Shown piece by piece: positions 33,387 to 44,803 of a stretch of 64,000 nucleotides of DNA (the first letter of the stretch is position 1; each line of letters starts with the position of its first letter). The stretch is taken from NCBI GenBank assembly GCA_001910725.1, contig MJGA01000006.1:310001-374000 (forward strand). Direction: 5' to 3'. The position numbers were made by a program, and so were the translations under genes. The notes under the pieces are model-generated. The model searched no databases. It was not told the DNA's origin and was given only the letters and a program-made list of their open reading frames with translations. This stretch comes from Phanerodontia chrysosporium (Eukaryota; Basidiomycota; Agaricomycetes; Polyporales; Phanerochaetaceae).

Positions 33387-36300
33387 ATGAGGTTCCATCC
33401 GGTGCGTCGTCTTCCGTGCCGACCACCGCCCCTGCTCATCGGCTTCCACACAGTTTGAGATCTCCATACCTCACATCATCTATGCCGCCCTCGGCGGATT
33501 CGTGGTCTTTGTACGTCCCCTTTGCCACACGTTCCCTCACTCCGGCTCACGATCTGCATCCAGTTCGGGATGTTCTCTCTCTTCATCCGAGAGAAGGTGA
33601 GTCCAGGCCGTCGACTTGCTGGGACCGCGCTGACCCCGCTCCAGCTCTACATCGGAGAAGCTTGCTGGGCTTCTTATTCGGAGTGGTGATAGGTGGGTGT
33701 CGGCAGCTCAATCCCTCCCCGCTGTCGTGCTAAAGTCCTCAAGGGCCCTATGGCGCCAATATCTTCGACCCTAGAAGTTGGGGGAATGGCGACCGCGCAA
33801 CGACAAATATGATCACCCTCGAGTTCACGCGTGTCGTGCTGGCTATCGGTGTCTTCGCCATCGGCGTCGAGTTGCCAAAGGCCTACATGCGTCGCCACTG
33901 GAAGAGTCTCTTCTTCCTCCTCGCTCCTATTATGACTTGGGTATGTCTTGGCCTTATTCTCGGCACACAACGTGTTCACCAAATTCAAGGGGTGGTTCGT
34001 ATCAGCAGCTCTTATCTTTGCCCTGATCCCAGGGCTCAATTTCCTGTCGTCATTAGCAGTTGCCGCTTGTCTCACCCCTACCGATCCTATTCTCGCGGCG
34101 GCCGTGGTTGGTGGTAAATACGCTGACAAGCATGTCCCTGCCCACCTGCGACACCTACTCGCCGCAGAAAGTGGCTGTAATGACGGCGCTGCCTACCCAT
34201 TCCTTTGGATCGCCCTGTATCTCATTGTCGACAGCTCGACTGGCCGAGCGGTGTCTGACTGGTTCCTGCTCCTATGGCTCTGTGCGTGATACACTTCACA
34301 ATTCCTCTCTCAGATCGTTAACAGCATATCATAGACCAGATCATCCTCGCCGTCGTCTTCGGCACAGTCCTCGGAATCGGCTTCAGATACCTCATGAGGT
34401 TCTGTGAACGGAAAGATCTCATCGACAGGCAGTCTTATGTTGCGCAGTACGTCGCGCTCGCGCTGCTGACTATCGGCAGCTGCACTCTCTTGGGCACCGA
34501 CGATCTGCTCGCTGCTTTCTCATGCGGCGCTGCCTTCGCGTGGGATGGTTTCTTCAACAAGCAGACCGAAGAATCAGTCTTCTCGTCAGTCATCGATCTG
34601 CTGTTCAACATAGCTGCATTTGTCTTCGTTGGCGCCTGGACACCCTTCAACACATTCTCGGACGTCAACCTTTCTCTGAGTGTCTGGAGGCTCATCGTCA
34701 TCGGCATCCTGGTCATTCTCCTACGACGCCTGCCTATCATGATCGCCTTATACAAGTGGATACCAGATGTCAAGACATTCCGTGAAGCGATTTTCAGTGG
34801 GCACTTTGGACCGATGGGAATTGGTAAGTGAGAGTGTATTGGGTGTATTACTAAGACTAACTTTTCGCAAGGTGCCATCTATATCTCAACTCTTGCTGCC
34901 GAGCAGCTGCCGGAGCCCAGCTATCCTCCACGGACCCAGCATGAGCTCCTTGCGTCAACCATTCAGCCTATCGTGGCATTCATGGTGCTCTGCTCTATTC
35001 TTGTGCATGGCCTCTCGATCCCGTTCTTCTCTCTCGGTCGCCGCGTACACTCCGTCTCTAGGACGTGGTCAAGACACGATACATTCGGAAGGACGCACCA
35101 TTCTCTCCCGGAGTGGGCAAACATGACTAGGCATGTTGTCCGCGGGCATGACATTGTCATCAACCGTGACAGCGACATGGAGCGTGGAGAGGCCACGGTG
35201 AACGGAGATGAAACACCACCAACCGAAAAGGTCCCGGGTTCCGACAGTAGCCCGACGCAGACAACAAGAGAAGGAGAAGAACTGACCCAGCGAAAGGAAG
35301 GCGACTACAGAGAGGAGAACCTGCCTGACGGACAAGAAGTCATCGCTGAATGGAAGGAAGGCCCCCATAACATCGTGGAGAAGCGAGCTGGTCCAGGCGA
35401 AGAGGTGCGTACCACATGGACTTCTCGTTAATACTGGCTCATATCTATGTCATGCAGGTCGAAGTCGAAGTGCAGCGCAATGTCTACGGTCCGGGAGAGA
35501 CGACCAGCCATTCTGTGAAAGTCGCCCAAGACAAGGCAGTTCACGCGGTGGACGACATTCGGACTAAGCTTGCGCACACGTTCAGCGCAGACCAGTCGCA
35601 TGGTGACTTCGAAGGCATCCTGGAGAACATCCGCGACCACGTACACACGAACGCCGAACATGCAGAAGAAGCCCTTCATCACGCCGAAGACAAGGTGAAG
35701 CAGGCTGTGGGTGGCGCAGACGATCAGTCTTCTGTTGAAGACGAGGACGAGGGCTGGCAGTCGGACCGCGAAGGCGAGAGCTCTGCACAGGGAGCTGCTC
35801 GAGCCGAGGGGTCAGGCGAAACCAGACGGCAGTCCCGCTCCCCGAAGTCGAAGCCACCGAAGCTATCCATCCTCCGGCCACCCACCCAGGCTCGACGGCG
35901 ATCGATCCGCCGTGGCATGCTCGGTGCGCGTGTCCTGGGACGTCACTACTCCGACGGCATCGTGCCAACGCGCGACGGCGGTGCGCTGACACCCGCAAAT
36001 GAAAGCGACGAGGAGGAACGCGGCCGCCGCCCATCCGTCGCGCGCCACTTAGGGCCGGCGTCTCCCATAGGACCTGGCATTGGCCCGCGCCACGCGCGCA
36101 TCGACTCGCTGCGCTCGATTGAGTCGCGCTCGCGAGTCTCACGCGACGCGTCGCCCGCGCGATCGATCCGGTGGGCAGACGAAGACAGCTTAGCGACACC
36201 AGGGAGTCGGCTGAGCGGGACCGCGACGCCCGCTCTGCTTTCTCCGACGACGCCCCTTTCACCGTTGGCCCCGCTGCCTATCACCGACCCCAACCAGCCC

Positions 36301-36390
36301 TCGAATAGTAACGCCGGTGGCGGCGATGCGGACTCTAGTCCAGCGTACACGGTGCGGTTTAGCGTACCGGGAGACAGCCGGTCCTCGTAA
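33387..36390 (+). CDS. Na+/H+ antiporter, Nha1/Sod2 type, with a one-base frame break
   Basis: Nine exons (33387-33401, 33454-33510, 33564-33596, 33645-33692, 33744-33940, 33990-34281, 34335-34823, 34872-35404, 35458-36390) give about 865 residues once one base is allowed for at 33671. The first exon codes only for MRFHP, followed by FEISIPHIIYAALGGF, as in other fungal members. The transport core has about twelve helices, with PGLNFLSSLAVAACLTPTDPILAA containing the TDP motif and AAESGCNDGAAYPFLW carrying the ND pair thought to bind the cation. The long hydrophilic tail (about 400 residues, rich in S, R, E and D) is typical of plasma-membrane Nha1. The frame break lies at GGGCTTCTT, where one T appears missing. 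Role: export of Na+/K+ in exchange for H+. Confidence 0.88.
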
Positions 36391-36757
36391 ACGACGAGGG
36401 CGAAAATGGACTTCGGGTAGCCTGTGTACCCTTCATAGCGGATTGGACCTCCGTACGGAGAGTGCATTGGATAACCCTGGCGGTTGGGTATGCTTAAGAT
36501 GTAGATGTTGGTTCTAATTTCTTTCCTACCTAGTATGATTGCTTCTCTGTCGTTTCCTCTTGCATCCTTGGTCCAAGGGTTGTACTGCATATAGTTCCCT
36601 GCTAGTCGCATACCTATCTCATGTGCATCGCAATCTCATTGTATACAATCTCTCCAACTGATGAGTGTACATTATATCTCATGGTAGTTACTCTGTAGGC
36701 GAGCGTCATCGATAAGTCTTCGCCGTTGTTTGTCTGTGCAGCCGTCGTAAATACCTG
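36391..36757. other. 3' flank of the antiporter gene, nothing further seen
   Basis: AT-richer sequence without a supported reading frame. Confidence 0.4.
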
Positions 36758-37200
36758 TTACCCAGCAGCACAGAGAAATGGCATACCTCTGACAAACTGT
36801 GGTAGAGGAAGACATCGTTGGCAGATACCTCGCATACCAGACCTGTGATTGTGGAGAATCTCGTCGGTTATCCAGAGGGTACGGCTCAAGCCGGCTGCTG
36901 ATGGGTGCGCCCGAGGGCGCGACGAGAGAACTGATATAAGCTTCGATAAGTCGCTGGCCCGATAGAAAACGATGCTTCGAAAGGGCAGGGAACGCCATAA
37001 TGAAGACCAGCTGTACGACACCAGAGATAGACGGCCTGGCTCCCGCTTACGGTGCAAGTAGACCAATCGATCTGCTGCGCCATAGGAGGCATGAGAGCTG
37101 CTCTCGTGGCTCAACGCGTGCGCGAGAATGCATTCGAGTATTGCGACGGGAAGACCGATGTAACGACAGACTGGTTGCGTTGCGATGGGTGCGAAGTGTT
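36758..37200 (-). pseudogene. F-box-like protein remnant
   Basis: On the minus strand a frame reads LPVAILECILAHAL at about 37153, then LSLVSYSWSSLWRSLPFRSIV and SRPRAHPSAAGLSRTLWI. This resembles the F-box helix plus the following segment of the large agaricomycete F-box-like family. The upstream part of the same frame (to 37585) has no recognisable homology, and no plausible start, leucine-rich tail or exon series was found on either side. A decayed or truncated copy is the simplest reading. A gene with several small exons is the alternative. Confidence 0.35.
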
Positions 37201-39022
37201 CTTTGACGTCGAAGACGAACAGGCTCTTGTCAAAAATTTGTGTAGGTCGGTCCAGAGACGGCTGGGATCGTGAAGAGAGATACTCAGCGCTGGTCAAGCA
37301 AGCAGTGTGCCCCCATCGCCTGATGGAGCAGTACGTCCCAGTGACAGAGAACCTGCTGCACTGTGAACATGTTACCTGCTGCACGGCCACAGCACGTACC
37401 AGTGTAGCCCCCATTCTTCGTGAAGAAGACACACAAGCGTCGATCCGTTTAAAGCCGCACCTATCTCTGTCGCCCATCGCGTATATGGGTGTACAGTCAA
37501 TTGTCTGGATAACGTAGGCTTGCGCACTGCATACCTCTGTATTCGGTCTTTCTGGAGATCCCTCCTCCTGCTTTCCCTGGAGCATGACCCTCCCCTCTGT
37601 GACTTCAGGAATACGTCGTCCAACGCGACGTTCGAGCCTCCGATTCTTCGTACATCTGAAACCTAGGCTTACTGAGTCAAGGTACAGCTTTACTCGCGAT
37701 GATACTGACCTAATCTATAGCTCGTTATGACAAGGTTGAGTACGCACGTCGCTAACGTGAATGCGAACTCACTATTCATCTGTAGGTGACATGCGACGAT
37801 GATTTCATAGTAGTAGTATCCAGACCAGCAGCCACAGAGATTATTTGACAGTATCACGGTCGGCTGCGGTGCTCGAGATCGGCTGTGAAGTTTCGTGTCA
37901 CTCGTCGACGGTCCCTCTGTTTGTGACAGCTTTCAACCAACGATTCAGCAATCGATTCGAGCCTAAATATTACCTCTAGAGATTTCACGCGCCGCTGCAT
38001 AGTCTCCGACCATTTGACGTGTCAAAGGCAATTTTCCAGCATGCTGGCATCACGCCGCTCGCGATAGAGGGTAATCGGGAGTACGCGCTGGCACATGGCA
38101 AAACTGGTTCATCGAGTCGGCGTGCCATGAAGACCTGCGTCTGAAAATTCTGAATGTGAGCGATGTAATGTAATGCTGAACAGCATACTCACTTACAGGA
38201 TTAATTCCGCCTCAAAGCGGCCGGTGCGTGGTAGAGGCGCAAGGGCTATGCGCACTGCCATGCAGCAGGATCTGTTTAGCTCGGTACCTTCCCGTACTGG
38301 GCTTGTAACGCGGCCTCGGCTGCAGTTCAGATGTCCCGAATGACTGTCCATTGTCGAGATTCGAGCCTGAAGTACTTGAGTATGCGTGCTCTACCGGTGT
38401 AATGTCGCGTTCATATCGATCTTATTGTTGATTGTGATGGTCGAAACGAAACTGTGAACCGTACCAAGGCGCTAGATGTCGAGACTCAATTTGAAGGTCT
38501 GATGGCTGCGCGAACTCGGTCCTAATTCCCGCCAGTGTACAGAGCGAACTGAATGCTCTTCGCATTGTTGAGAGTTATGTGAATAGCACGGAGACCAGTA
38601 CGAAAGGGTAAAGAAGTAATTCAGGGAAGAGAGTGGTAAATAATGATCTAGCAAGGAGTTTGACGCATCATGAGAGAAAGAGAGATTTGGGAGTGAAGGA
38701 GATGTGACCAGTTGTGCTATGTAGCGGAACGAAAATTCTGTACACTCTCCTCTTCGACTCAAAGGTTGTTCTCCCTCCCTTCCATCATGGTAGTGCACGT
38801 TGCACCTCGTTGGCACAACGGCTGGGGAAGCACCTCGCAGCTGGCCGCGGGCGAGGTGCCGCCCCGAAGCGAGCGACATAATGCTTATGTCCATCGCGAT
38901 ACGAGTGGTTGCTAACCGGGGGTTGGTCCAATGTTTGCCTGAGCGGTATTCGTAAGCCTCCAGCTCGCTTGACACGATATAATGAACGCGTACCTTGTTC
39001 TAATGTAGGCCGCGCGACGCGT
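37201..39022. other. gene-poor, AT-richer stretch
   Basis: No supported coding region in 1.8 kb apart from weak open frames. The word TTCGAGCCT occurs three times (near 37629, 37954 and 38352), without any clear meaning. Confidence 0.4.
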
Positions 39023-39388
39023 CTACTTAGAAGACCGACACGGAGTGGGCGCGACAGGGGCACCGCCGAAGCCGTACATCGTGCTCAAGGCGCCGTATGC
39101 AGCCTCGTAGTTCTTGCCCTGGCTTGTGGTGGGCGCGGTGGCGGGTGTGGCGTCGCTAACCGACTTGGACTTGGTCGGCTTCGAGGACTTGGGTGCAGAG
39201 GGCACTATCGGTGCGCTGCCGCCGAAGCCGTACGCGTTCTGGAGCGTGCCGAACGCGGTGAAGTAGTCCTTCTCAGGACCCGACTGCTTCAAGAGCGTGG
39301 TCGTGGATGCGTCGCTCGACGTCGAGGTGACGGAGGTGAGCGTGGTGGTGGACGCGGAGAAGCTGGACTTGCGGGAGAAGAACGGCAT
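39023..39388 (-). CDS. small serine/threonine-rich protein with two YGFGG repeats
   Basis: A single-exon frame of 121 residues. The start at 39388 (MPFFSRKSSFSAS) is preferred over the in-frame ATG at 39490, because a TATA box lies only about 15 bases above the latter. After an S/T-rich region it has two copies of a repeat: DYFTAFGTLQNAYGFGG and NYEAAYGALSTMYGFGG, separated by an S/K/P/T-rich linker. Proteins of this kind occur in many basidiomycetes without a known function; I recall them only as conserved hypothetical proteins. No signal peptide or membrane segment is visible. Confidence 0.6.
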   Translation of the reverse strand: MPFFSRKSSFSASTTTLTSVTSTSSDASTTTLLKQSGPEKDYFTAFGTLQNAYGFGGSAPIVPSAPKSSKPTKSKSVSDATPATAPTTSQGKNYEAAYGALSTMYGFGGAPVAPTPCRSSK

Positions 39389-39498
39389 CTTTGTTGTGCT
39401 GGTGGATGAAGTGGTGATGGTGCTGGTTTGGGCTGGAATGTTGCTCGGAAAGAGGATTCGACTGTTGTTGGGATGAACTTTGCTGGCCATCCGAAGCT

Positions 39499-39508
39499 GC
39501 CTTTATAT
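39499..39508 (-). promoter_or_regulatory. TATA box of the YGFGG-repeat protein gene
   Basis: On the minus strand GATATAAAGG lies about 115 bases upstream of the chosen start codon, which argues for that start. Confidence 0.5.
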
Positions 39509-39509
39509 C

Positions 39510-41040
39510 TCGCTGGTCTAGTGTCGCCCATAGCCCTGAAACCTGTGGTGGTTAGACATGCGTACGGACCCCTGATGCCTAGTAATTCCCGGGGCACAGC
39601 TGAACGTCAACGATCTGACTCGCGGTGGCATCGGATGGTCTGACTACGCACGACGCGCCCTTGTGTCGCGCCCATGACTGCGAACTGCGGTGCCTTGACC
39701 TTGACGGTACCGCAGCGGATGAGCGTCTCGCACTTGCGCACGCCTGTCAGAGTCGTGGTGAGTCAGCGCTGACTCCGAGGGCAATCGGCCGTAGCGCAGC
39801 CTTCGAGACTCGTGTGTCGATCTGCAATCTGCAGCAAGCAGAGCCTTGGCGAACGACCATCTTCGTTAGGCTGTGGGCCAATCAGATGTGCATGGTCTTG
39901 ATGAACGGCGAGTCAGATTGTTGACAGCAGCAAAACAAGCCTGAAAGCGGTGATACTAGCTTTCATGGGCCGTGCTTGACGGTGAGCTAGAGCAGTCTGA
40001 CCTAGACACGCTGCGCCCGCGGTACGTCCGTGTCATCGCGCGCAGTCGGCCATACGAAGGACGAGCGGAAAGCGCAGCGAGAGCCCCGGGCGTCTCAGAG
40101 CTGCGGAACCGCACAACCCGGAGATTAATTGGAAGACCGGGGATAACACAACAAGACGCGCCGCCTCTTGTCCTGTCCCAACATGTCCACTTGCTGCTGA
40201 AGATGTCTCGTCGACGACACTCTACGTGGGCGACATGCAGCTGAACGTCTCGCACCCACGTTGGACGCGACTGCGAGACTGTGTCCTGAGGAGACGATAT
40301 CACGTCGCGAGCCTCTAGGGAGCATGTCCTGTAAGTGGTTCATCTGTTTTGTTGAAGTGATGGAACTGATTACCTATCGCCGACAAAGCTCGACCACGGC
40401 ATTGACGTACTGAAGACTGGGTGCGTAGAAGGCTAGACGGCGAAGGGAGACCCTTCACCCAGGTCGTGTGCCTAGTAGGACCCCTGCCACCAATCCATAA
40501 CCTATGCAACAAATGCGAACTTCGCGGCGCCGCGATGCACTCGCTGTAGTCTTCACAGTGACCCTTGATGTTTCGCGTAACTTACCTCATGCACCGCTCA
40601 GGGAATGGCACGTAGCCGTGTCCAGCTCAGCTCAGCCGCTGGCAAGTCCCTGCCGGCATGCGTCGGCTTCACTCCACGCTTTGATTCGGCCCGCGGGTGA
40701 CAGCCCGGTAAAGCCCCTGCCTCGCTCTTGCACTTTGGTGAGATGAAGGCGAGCTCAGAGGCTCGATGGTCCTCTCTCCTGGATCACCGTGAAACGGCGT
40801 TCATCCTTACCGTGGTCACCACGGGAATACTCTCCGACCGTGCGCCCCTCCATTCACGCCTAAGCAAAGTCCACTGATCACACTATTTGCCGCCATTGGC
40901 ACTATGATTTGGAGCATTAAGCTTCATCAGAACCAATCAACCGTTTCGGTGGCGGTTGCTCTAGTTTATTGTGGAGCCACACTCCCTGTGAACATCGCTC
41001 TGTCTCCGTGGCACGTTCCTTAGCCATGGACTCGTCCAAA
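39510..41040. other. intergenic region, no gene seen
   Basis: No reading frame with motif support on either strand. Confidence 0.4.
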
Positions 41041-41049
41041 AATATATAC
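41041..41049 (+). promoter_or_regulatory. TATA box of the P450 gene
   Basis: AATATATAC about 65 bases before the start codon at 41109. Confidence 0.5.
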
Positions 41050-41108
41050 AGCCTCTATCGCTGGGGTTGCGACACTGCCTTGCTCTGTCTCTAGCTATAC
41101 TCTCCACC

Positions 41109-43313
41109 ATGCACGATATCTTCCCTCTAGCGGTGCTCCTCGGGGCCTTGCTTTGGGTTGCGCGCCGAATACTTTCGATATCTTCTATACGCGACATATG
41201 TGGCCCCGAGCCCGAGTCGTTCTGGTTAGGTTCGTGCACATTGTTCTCAACGACTCGAGGGCCGCCGTTTAACCCCATTCTGCTACAGGAAACCTGAAGC
41301 AGTTTTTCATGAGACAGGCTGGAGAGGGCGATTTCGAGCTTCAGGAGAGATATGGCAGGATCGCTCGTCTTCACGGGAGCATAGGTGTTCGTGGCTCTCT
41401 TGCTGCCTTCAAGCTCCTCTCTAACCCGCGGAGGACCCTAGGGTGAATATCTATGGATAGCCGATCCCAAGGCGCTCCAACACATCTATCAAGCCTCTGG
41501 TTACAACTATGCGAAGCAGCCTGAGCGCAGAGCTCTGTCTAGGCTGCATTCCGGGCACGGCCTCGTATGGGCAGAAGGTGGATCACATCTTCCATGCACC
41601 TCTCGATATAACTGCGCTCACGCTGTTATGCAGGAGAAGTTCATAGACGACAGCGGAAGACCATGCTTCCCGCCTTCGGCGCACCTGAATCCAAGGCGTT
41701 GTTGCCCCATTTCATCCATATTGCTGAGTCTGTGCGTACGCCATCACGTCCTGATCTGCATGAGGCTGACGTGTAATCATTAGTTATCCATGAGATGGAA
41801 AGATATCCTACTTGCTTCTCGGGATTTTGCAAAGGAACTCGATGTTACCGAATGGTTATCACGGGCAACAATGGATGCTATAGGCGAAGGTAAGTGGCTG
41901 CCGCAGTGATCTTGCTCGCGGTGACAAAGCGTGGGCGTAGCGGCATTCGACTGTCAGTTCGGAGCACTCGACAATGGCGGCAGCGAGGTACTACGAGCAT
42001 ACAATAACCTCCTGTGCGTGTCTCTGCCATAGTCACCGCTCCGTGTGCTTGCTCAGCCGCCTTGCGTCGTAGTCCAATGGTCCTTGGAGTGCCTACTACC
42101 GACGGGATTTGGAAGCGCGACGCGATGAGGATCTTCAACTCCAGCGCCATCGTAGAATGGATCCACGATAGGCAGACAAACGATGTCCTGCAAAGGGCGA
42201 GAGAATGCGAGCAGATGGTGATGAAAGTGGCCAAGGAGCTCGTGAGCAGCAAGGCCGAGGCCTTGGTGCAGGGCAAGGGAAGCAGAGATATTTTCAGTCT
42301 TCTAGGTGGGATGCTTGCATCCGTGATAGCTCTCTATGTCTTGATTGATCCCATGCTTCACAGTCAAAGCGAATGCAGCGGAGGACGCGGCCTCCCGTCT
42401 TAGCGACGAAGAGATGTACGCTGAGATGCGGTACGCCCCACCACCGTCATGTCTGGGTAAGTCTTGCTAACAAGCATCCTCTAGGACCATCCTCCTCGCA
42501 GGGCACGAGACTACCGCGATGGCGCTAAGCTGGGCCCTGCTCGAACTCGCACGGCACCCAGAAGTGCAGACGCGGCTCCGCGAGGAGGTGCGCGGGTGCA
42601 AGCGCGGAGAGGAACTGTCGGCCGCCGTGCTGGACAGCATGCCGTACCTGCAAGCTGTCCTGCGTGAGGTGCTCCGCGTGCACCCGCCAGCGATCCACAA
42701 CTTCCGCCAGGCCGTGCGAGACGACGTCCTCCCACTCGCACACCCAATCACGACAAAGTCGGGCAGCGTCCTTACGGAGCTACCCATTCAGAAAGGGACC
42801 AGGTTGATCTTGTCGATTGCTGCATACAATAGGTGAGGCGGCCGTCTCTGGAGCTTGAAAGACGTTCTGAAGAGCGAGTAGGGACCCAGACCTGTGGGGA
42901 AGCGACCCGCACATGTTCGATCCTGACCGCTGGCTGGACGGAAGGGTCAAGAAGGGCCAGGTAGTGGGATGTATGGAAATCTGTGAGTCCTAGTATCGCT
43001 TGTCAGACCGACTTGCCAGTTGAGACAACGTGATAGTCTCAGCTTTTCCGCCGGCGTCCGAGGCTGCATTGGCTGGAGATTCGCGTGAGTGTGCTTTTAT
43101 GCCTTGACGCGGAGCGAGGGTTCACTGTGGTCGTTCAGGATCTACGAGATGCAGGCTTTCCTGGTCGAACTCGTCTCCAACTTCGAGTTCGGGCCGACTG
43201 AGGACCTGAAGCGGCTGCGCAGGGAGCCTTGTGGTGTCGTGGCGCCAATGCTTGAGGGAGAACAAGGCGTACAGCTTCCGCTGCGCGTAAGCCTGGCAAA
43301 TTATGATGTCTAA
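41109..43313 (+). CDS. cytochrome P450 monooxygenase, with at least one frame break
   Basis: About ten or eleven short exons. The N-terminus MHDIFPLAVLLGALLWVARR is a membrane anchor, then WLGNLKQFF, EYLWIADPKALQ and YAKQPERRALSRL. Next is the C-helix-type HRRQRKTMLPAFG, read in the frame set by the intron ending near 41630. The I-helix is ILLAGHETTAMALSWALLELA, the K-helix LREVLRVHP (ExxR), then WGSDPHMFDPDRW and the haem loop FSAGVRGCIGWRF with its cysteine. The last exon ends at 43313. The frame is off by one at 42966-42968 (GGG; one more G gives GMYGNLLSFSAG). A second phase problem exists near 41385-41442. The pattern is that of the abundant agaricomycete P450s acting on terpenoids or xenobiotics. 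I do not assign a CYP family. Confidence 0.82.
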
Positions 43314-44143
43314 CTCCACCCGGGAAGCTTCAGAAGGGTGCGATGGCAAATAGCTTGGTATTCATCGATCCTTCAACGTAGTCATGTCAGTCTCACCTTT
43401 GTTGTATGCTCGAACGCTTTGCCGTTGTGGACACTTTAATAGTATCTTGCACACTACATCTAGTCTTTGTTATTGCGTAAGAGTCCGTACTTACTGTACT
43501 TAGCTAGCTCTGCTTACCCTAAAGTAAAGCACATCATGAGCGTGGGAACATTGATCTTCCTCTTCAGGGCGACGCGCAGATTTTCTGTGTCTTCGACCAC
43601 CATCTGCTACCCTCGACTCCTAGCACTTCCACACCGCTCCGTCCGTCTCACTGGTGCTTGCTCGGTAAGGTAAGAATTAAATATCCTAATTCGTGCCCGT
43701 GTCGCTCTTGTTGTCGATGATTTATAACTACAAACCTGATTTAATGAGTCCGACCTGCTCTAGACAAGCAGGATAGGAAGACCATTCTTTCTTTGCTGAG
43801 ACCCTTTGCGTGTTGTGTACGCCTCTCAACAGACTTACTCACATATGCATCTCTTTAGGATCTGTCTGCCGTCGCGCTTGCGCTAGTTGCGTTCGCCAAG
43901 TCGCCGAGCCTCGTTGAGTGGGAAACGGGAAACCAGTGCATTTATTGAGTGCATGTAATGTATGTCACAATAGCTAATGCAAGTTGGTGCAAGTCCAAGT
44001 CGCATGAATATATGAATGTTGTACAACGTCACGTCGATGCAGACAATGCAAGGAGCGAAGTAAAAGCAAAGTATCAGAAAGTCCAAGTCCAATCAATTTG
44101 TCCATGTCTGACATATGTTAGTGTGGGCGTCGTCGTAAGGTCG
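43314..44143. other. intergenic region, no gene seen
   Basis: 3' flank of the P450 gene and of the minus-strand gene at 44144-44696; no feature supported. Confidence 0.4.
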
Positions 44144-44696
44144 TTAGTTCGTAATGGTAAAGTCGGGGCTCGCGTTGCCAGAGTCGCCGAAGACTGAGAG
44201 AAAGTGAGTGCATGTCGAACTTGTGCGTGAGACGCAACTCACCGACGACGGCGTAGTCGTCACCAGATTCTACGGCAGGGACTGTGATTTCATGCTGACC
44301 GTCGAGGATGCTAAATCCGCTCGCTAGAGGGTGCTCTATAAGGGAGTTTTCAAGTGTGGTGAGTACAGAGGGTCTGCAAGCCTCGTTGGAGTACTCACTG
44401 ATGTCCAAGATACCACCCTTCGACAGCACAATAGAACCGATCTTGTTGGTGATTTGTTTGGGCGGGTCAGAGACGTCCCTGAGCAATCCGGTGAGCAGTG
44501 TCATTTCGACTAGCTTGGAGAAAGGGGCGTACCAAGTGACGTTGTGCTTCGAGCCAACCTTCCACACGGTGCCCTGGTGGGGGTAGGTCACAGGAGGCAC
44601 AAAGACGTCGCGCTTCATGATGGGTCCCGCGGACACGACAGCGACAAGGGCGAGGAAGAAGAGGGCGAGGCAGTTCGTGAAAGAGGTCGTCATCAT
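44144..44696 (-). CDS. secreted Kre9/Knh1-like (Ser-Thr-rich GPI-anchored family) protein
   Basis: Four exons (44696-44533, 44478-44414, 44335-44243, 44193-44144) give 123 residues with matching phases. A signal peptide of about 23 residues (NCLALFFLALVAVVSAG) is followed by MKRD, where a Kex2-type cut after KR is possible. The mature part DVFVPPVTYPHQGTVWKVGSKHNVTW...DPPKQITNKIGSIVL...GFSILDGQHEITVP...GDDYAVVVFGDSGNASP matches the small beta-sandwich at the N-terminus of Kre9/Knh1-type cell-wall proteins. No GPI signal is present; the protein stops right after the domain. It is probably secreted and cell-wall associated. Confidence 0.85.
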
Positions 44697-44793
44697 CGTG
44701 AAAATTCGCGGTGTTCGAGTGTTGAAGCGACGAGTCGAGAGCGGAGGGGAGGGACGAACGTGTTGAGGTGAGGAAGGGACGCAGACGCGGCAA

Positions 44794-44803
44794 GTCTTAT
44801 ATA
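44794..44803 (-). promoter_or_regulatory. TATA box of the Kre9-like gene
   Basis: Minus-strand CTATATAAGA about 100 bases before the start codon. Confidence 0.55.

Noticed and set aside
37620..38470. Three copies of TTCGAGCCT, first considered as T-arms of tRNA genes
   Set aside because: No matching acceptor or anticodon stems around them.
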